Assembly (NCBI GenBank): GCA_039185015.1
Contig: JBCDAU010000018.1
Span: 1 to 64,000, forward strand
Reading direction: 5' to 3'
Length of the DNA stretch: 64,000 nt
Source of the DNA: JBCBSZ01 sp039185015
Lineage (GTDB): Bacteria > Actinomycetota > Acidimicrobiia > Acidimicrobiales > Poriferisodalaceae
Part shown: positions 60,749-64,000 of the stretch, piece after piece
Layout: each line of letters starts with the position of its first letter
How positions within the stretch are numbered: the stretch's first letter is position 1
Position numbers and translations under genes: made by a program
The notes under the pieces: model-generated
The model's database searches: none
What the model was told of the DNA's origin: nothing
The model's input: only the letters and a program-made list of their open reading frames with translations

Positions 60749-61768
60749 ATGACGGGCAACAACTCGTTCCGATTCGATGACGTCGCCGTCGTCGCCCTTG
60801 CCGCCTGCGAGGCGCCCGAGGTCGTGACGACCGACGAGGTCGACGAGCGGTTGGCCCCGTTCTACGAGCGCTCCAAGACGCGCCCGGGCCTGCTGCGGAC
60901 CCTTGCGGGTGTCGAGGAGCGCCGTCGCTGGCCCGAGGGCGTGTCGTTCATGGACGCCGCGGCCCAAGCCGCCGAGGAGGCCATCGCCGCCTCCGGCGTG
61001 CCCCGCGATCGGATCGGACTGCTGGTCGACACCTCGGTCTGCCGTGAGCGCCTCGAGCCCTCGAGCGCCGTCACGGTCCACGACGCGCTGGGCCTGCCGA
61101 CGACCTGCATGAACTTCGACCTGTCCAACGCCTGCCTCGGGTTCCTCAACGGCATGCACCTCGCCGGCACCCTGATCGAGGCCGGCCAGATCGACTACGC
61201 CCTGATCGTCGACGGCGAGGGCACCCGCGAGATCTACGACAACACGATCGCCTCGCTCAACGAGGGCGACACCGGTCGCGACGACCTCTCGGACAACTTC
61301 GCCTCGCTCACGCTCGGTTCGGGCTCGGCGGCGATGGTGCTCGGCCGGGCCTCGGAGCACCCCGAGGGCCACCGGCTCGTGCGCGGCTTCTTCCGCGCCG
61401 CCACCCAGCACCACGAGCTGTGCGTCGGATCGCTCGACGGCATGAAGACCGACGCCCGTGCGCTGCTCGATGCGGGCATCGAGCTGGCCAAGCTCGCCTG
61501 GGACGACGCCGACACCACGGGATGGTTCGAGGCCGATCGCTACATCCTCCACCAGGTCTCGAAGGTCCACACCGCCGCGATGATCGACGTCCTGGGCATC
61601 GATCCCGATCGCGTCCCGGTCACCTTCCCCCACTACGGCAACATCGGTCCGGCTGCGATCCCGTTCACGCTCGCATCCGTCGCCGACACCCTCACCGAGG
61701 GCGATCGCGTGCTGTGCATGGGGATCGGCTCCGGCCTCAACGCGTCGGTGGTCGAGCTGCGCTGGTGA
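60749..61768 (+). CDS. oleA: OleA: thiolase-fold acyl-CoA head-to-head condensing enzyme
   Basis: The 339-residue thiolase-superfamily protein joins two fatty acyl-CoAs to a beta-keto acid, the first step in long-chain olefin synthesis. It has the catalytic Cys129 (SNACLGFLNG), His268 (LHQVSKVH) and Asn298 (HYGNIGP), and the OleA-specific Glu103 (RLEPSSA) that acts as base. These separate it from FabH. A GAGAGG lies 6 bases before the ATG. The stop overlaps the oleBC start as GTGA, so the two are coupled. Confidence 0.92.
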   Translation: MTGNNSFRFDDVAVVALAACEAPEVVTTDEVDERLAPFYERSKTRPGLLRTLAGVEERRRWPEGVSFMDAAAQAAEEAIAASGVPRDRIGLLVDTSVCRERLEPSSAVTVHDALGLPTTCMNFDLSNACLGFLNGMHLAGTLIEAGQIDYALIVDGEGTREIYDNTIASLNEGDTGRDDLSDNFASLTLGSGSAAMVLGRASEHPEGHRLVRGFFRAATQHHELCVGSLDGMKTDARALLDAGIELAKLAWDDADTTGWFEADRYILHQVSKVHTAAMIDVLGIDPDRVPVTFPHYGNIGPAAIPFTLASVADTLTEGDRVLCMGIGSGLNASVVELRW

Positions 61769-64000
61769 GCGCGCAGCGCGCCCACTCCGCCCTGAACCCG
61801 CCCGACGGGATCGCCGGGCTCGACCCGGCGTGGTCCAGGCTGGTCACGGTCGCCGACCATCGCGACGACGACCGCACGTGGCACCTGCTCGACTCCGCGC
61901 CCCCGACGCCCCGCGTCACCCTCGTCTGCGTCCACGGCAACCCGACCTGGTCGTACCTGTGGCGTGACCTCGTCGGCGGCGCTCCGGACGACGTGCGCGT
62001 CATCGCCGTCGACCAGCTCGAGATGGGCTGGTCCGAGCGCACCGAGCTCCGGCGCGGCCTGGGCGCCCGGATCGAGGATCTCTCCCGCCTCATCGACGCC
62101 CTCGTGCCGACCGGGCCGGTCATCACCGTCGGCCACGACTGGGGCGGACCGATCTCGCTCGGCCTCGCGCTCCATCTGCACGAGCGGGGTCGTCTCGACG
62201 GTGTCGTGCTCGCGAACACCGCCGTCCATCACCCGGCCGGTTCGCCGGCGCCGACCCTGATTCGGGCGGCGCGGCTGCGTGGCGTCCTCGCAGGGGTCAC
62301 GTCGTCGACCACGACGTTCGTGCACGGCGCGCTCGCGCTCAGTCGACCTCGGCCGCCGGCCGAGGTCCGGGCCGGCTACCGCGCCCCGTACGGATCGGCC
62401 GACCGTCGCGAGGGCATCGAGGCCTTCGTCGAGGACATCCCGCTCGACGACGCGCACCCCTCACGTCCTGCCCTCGACGACCTCGCCGCTCGGATGACCG
62501 AGCTCGCGGCGGTGCCCGCGCTCCTGCTCTGGGGCACCGCCGATCCGGTCTTCGGCGAGGCTTACCTCCACGATCTCGAGGCCCGCCTCCCCGAGGCCGA
62601 CGTCCACCGCTTCGTCGGCGCCGGACACCTCACACCCGAGGACGCCGACGTGGCCGGCGCCGTCCTCGACTGGATCGAGCGTCCACCGGCGTCGCCACCT
62701 GCGCCACCGAGCGACCGACCCCGCCTGTGGGACCCGATCGGAGCGGCGGACCCCGATCGGGTCGCCGTCGTCGAGCTCGGCGGCGGTTCCCAACGGGCGA
62801 TCACGTTCGGTGAGCTCGACCGACGGGTCGGCGACGTCGCCGCCGGTCTCGCGGCGACCGGCGTGCGACCGGGAGACCGGGTCGCGCTGATGATCCCGCC
62901 AGGCGTCGACCTCACCGTCGTGCTCTACGCCTGCTGGCGACTCGGTTCCGTGATGGTCCTCGTCGATTCGGGGCTCGGACCGCGCAACATGAGCCGGGCC
63001 CTCGCGTCGGCCGCCCCCGATCATCTGATCGGGATCGCCAAGGCGATGGCCGCCGGCCGCGCGTTGCGGTGGCCGGGGCGCCGCATCGTCGCCGGGCCGA
63101 TGGGTGGCGCAGCACGCCGCGCGCTGGGCGTGGAGCTGGCGCTCGACGAGGTCGAGGCGCTCGGCGACGGCACTCCTCCGCCGATCGTTCCCCCGTCGTC
63201 GTTGCCGGCGGCGATCGCGTTCACCTCCGGCTCGACGGGTCCGTCGAAGGGCGTCGCCTATCGCCACCATCAGATCGAGGCGCAGGTCGAGCAGATCCGT
63301 TCCCTCGCCTCGATCGGTGGCGACGATCGCTTCGTCGCCGCCTTCGCACCGTTCGCCCTCTACGGCCCGGCGCTGGGCATCACGTCGGTCGTCCCCGACA
63401 TGGACGTCACCCGTCCCGGCACGCTCGACGCTGCCGCGCTCGCCGCGGCCGCACGAGCCGTCGACGCCACCCTCGTGTTCGCCTCGCCGGCGGCGTTGGC
63501 CAACGTCGTCGCGAGCGGCGCCACCCTCTCCGACGACGACCGAGCCGCGCTCGGACGGGTCCGACTGCTCCTGTCGGCCGGGGCACCGGTCAACCCCGAG
63601 CTGCTCGGCGCGGCGGCCGCGCTGCTCGGCGACGCCGAGGCCCGGACGCCCTACGGCATGACCGAGTGCCTGCCCGTCGCCGATGTGTCGCTCGACGAGG
63701 TCCGGGAGGCGACGGGCGGCGACGGGGTCTGCGTGGGCCGGCCGCGGGAGGGCGTCGACGTCGCCGTCAGCCCGCTCGACGAGCGCGGCCGCTCAGGAGC
63801 GCCGCTGACCACGGCTGCCGGGGTGGTCGGGGAGGTGGTCGTGCGGGCGGCGCACGTCAAGGACCGCTACGACCGCCTCTGGTGGACCGAGCACCGCTCG
63901 TCCTGGCCGCCAGACGGCCATCGCACCGGTGACGTCGGCATGCTCGACGCTCGCGGCCGCCTGTGGATCGGCGGACGCATGGAGCACGTCCTCACCACCG
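61765..64000 (+). CDS. oleBC: OleBC fusion: beta-lactone decarboxylase + beta-lactone synthetase (3' end cut)
   Basis: The frame is open to the right edge (745 codons). Residues 1-300 are an OleB alpha/beta-hydrolase of the haloalkane-dehalogenase group: HGNPTW at 57-62, GHDWGG at 123-128 with nucleophile Asp125, and 'GAGHLTPEDA' with the catalytic His. Residues about 315 onward are an OleC AMP-binding enzyme: 'FTSGSTGPSKGVAYRH' near 486, YGMTE near 630. OleC closes the beta-hydroxy acid to a beta-lactone and OleB removes CO2 to give a cis-olefin. Fused OleBC is known in actinobacteria such as Micrococcus. OleD is expected just beyond the window. Confidence 0.93.
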   Translation, partial: MSAQRAHSALNPPDGIAGLDPAWSRLVTVADHRDDDRTWHLLDSAPPTPRVTLVCVHGNPTWSYLWRDLVGGAPDDVRVIAVDQLEMGWSERTELRRGLGARIEDLSRLIDALVPTGPVITVGHDWGGPISLGLALHLHERGRLDGVVLANTAVHHPAGSPAPTLIRAARLRGVLAGVTSSTTTFVHGALALSRPRPPAEVRAGYRAPYGSADRREGIEAFVEDIPLDDAHPSRPALDDLAARMTELAAVPALLLWGTADPVFGEAYLHDLEARLPEADVHRFVGAGHLTPEDADVAGAVLDWIERPPASPPAPPSDRPRLWDPIGAADPDRVAVVELGGGSQRAITFGELDRRVGDVAAGLAATGVRPGDRVALMIPPGVDLTVVLYACWRLGSVMVLVDSGLGPRNMSRALASAAPDHLIGIAKAMAAGRALRWPGRRIVAGPMGGAARRALGVELALDEVEALGDGTPPPIVPPSSLPAAIAFTSGSTGPSKGVAYRHHQIEAQVEQIRSLASIGGDDRFVAAFAPFALYGPALGITSVVPDMDVTRPGTLDAAALAAAARAVDATLVFASPAALANVVASGATLSDDDRAALGRVRLLLSAGAPVNPELLGAAAALLGDAEARTPYGMTECLPVADVSLDEVREATGGDGVCVGRPREGVDVAVSPLDERGRSGAPLTTAAGVVGEVVVRAAHVKDRYDRLWWTEHRSSWPPDGHRTGDVGMLDARGRLWIGGRMEHVLTT

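Overview
The window is very GC-rich, uses GTG starts freely and packs genes with repeated 4-base GTGA/ATGA stop-start overlaps. Gene content (F420 biosynthesis fbiA/cofE, DUF5719-type and LCP proteins, an LpdA-like flavoprotein, an oleBC fusion) points to an actinobacterium. The secreted proteins ending in six 'GYWLVAADGG'-type repeats suggest the Acidimicrobiia (Ilumatobacter/Iamia-like); that placement is inference. The order manB, fbiA, cofE, GT2, rmlD, LCP, birA, acc alpha, lpdA recalls the Mycobacterium tuberculosis stretch Rv3257c-Rv3303c, so this looks like an old chromosomal segment enlarged with surface-glycan genes rather than a mobile island. I see no tRNA, rRNA, transposase, integrase, CRISPR array or phage gene.

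Layout. 1-1.5 kb: secreted fibronectin-III protein cut by the window edge. 1.6-6.5 kb: branched-chain-amino-acid-type ABC operon (binding lipoprotein, fused LivH-LivM permease, GNAT) divergent from a TetR regulator, with two palindromes between. 6.6-13.1 kb: manB, a GtrA-GT2 fusion, a giant membrane protein, a CxxC mini-protein and a CPBP protease, then ftsH. 15.1-20.2 kb: thioredoxin-like protein, DUF5719-like protein and a GT2/membrane fusion. 20.5-24.6 kb: SpoIID-like and subtilase proteins carrying repeat modules. 24.7-31.7 kb: gmd, a methyltransferase and an O-antigen/teichoic-acid-type ABC exporter operon. 31.7-34.3 kb: 33-bp tandem repeats, a fluC pair, soxR and an unknown gene with a SoxR-type promoter. 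34.4-45.7 kb: seven sugar-nucleotide/glycosyltransferase-type genes around a 92-bp tandem repeat and fbiA-cofE. 45.8-52.4 kb: fcl and the rmlC-rmlB-rmlD-unknown-GT2-LCP operon. 52.5-59.1 kb: birA/acyl-CoA carboxylase pair, DUF6226-like protein, S1 protease with repeats, LpdA-like reductase. 59.1-64 kb: rmlA, a sulfotransferase, then oleA and an oleBC fusion running off the right edge.

How it works together. manB, gmd and fcl give GDP-mannose to GDP-fucose steps; rmlA-D give dTDP-rhamnose; many GT2/GT4 enzymes assemble glycans; the ABC exporter and GT-C-like membrane proteins export or finish them; the LCP protein would attach them to the wall. Secreted proteases and the SpoIID-like protein share one six-unit repeat module, probably a wall- or glycan-facing beta-propeller. 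oleA/oleBC would make long-chain olefins.

No gap between genes exceeds about 300 bases. The largest are 38740-39022 (92-bp tandem repeat), 31674-31901 (33-bp tandem repeats), 41143-41334 (one strong hairpin) and 55113-55265 (two hairpins). Many genes have a TANNNT hexamer 6-9 bases before the start codon, which suggests widespread leaderless transcription.
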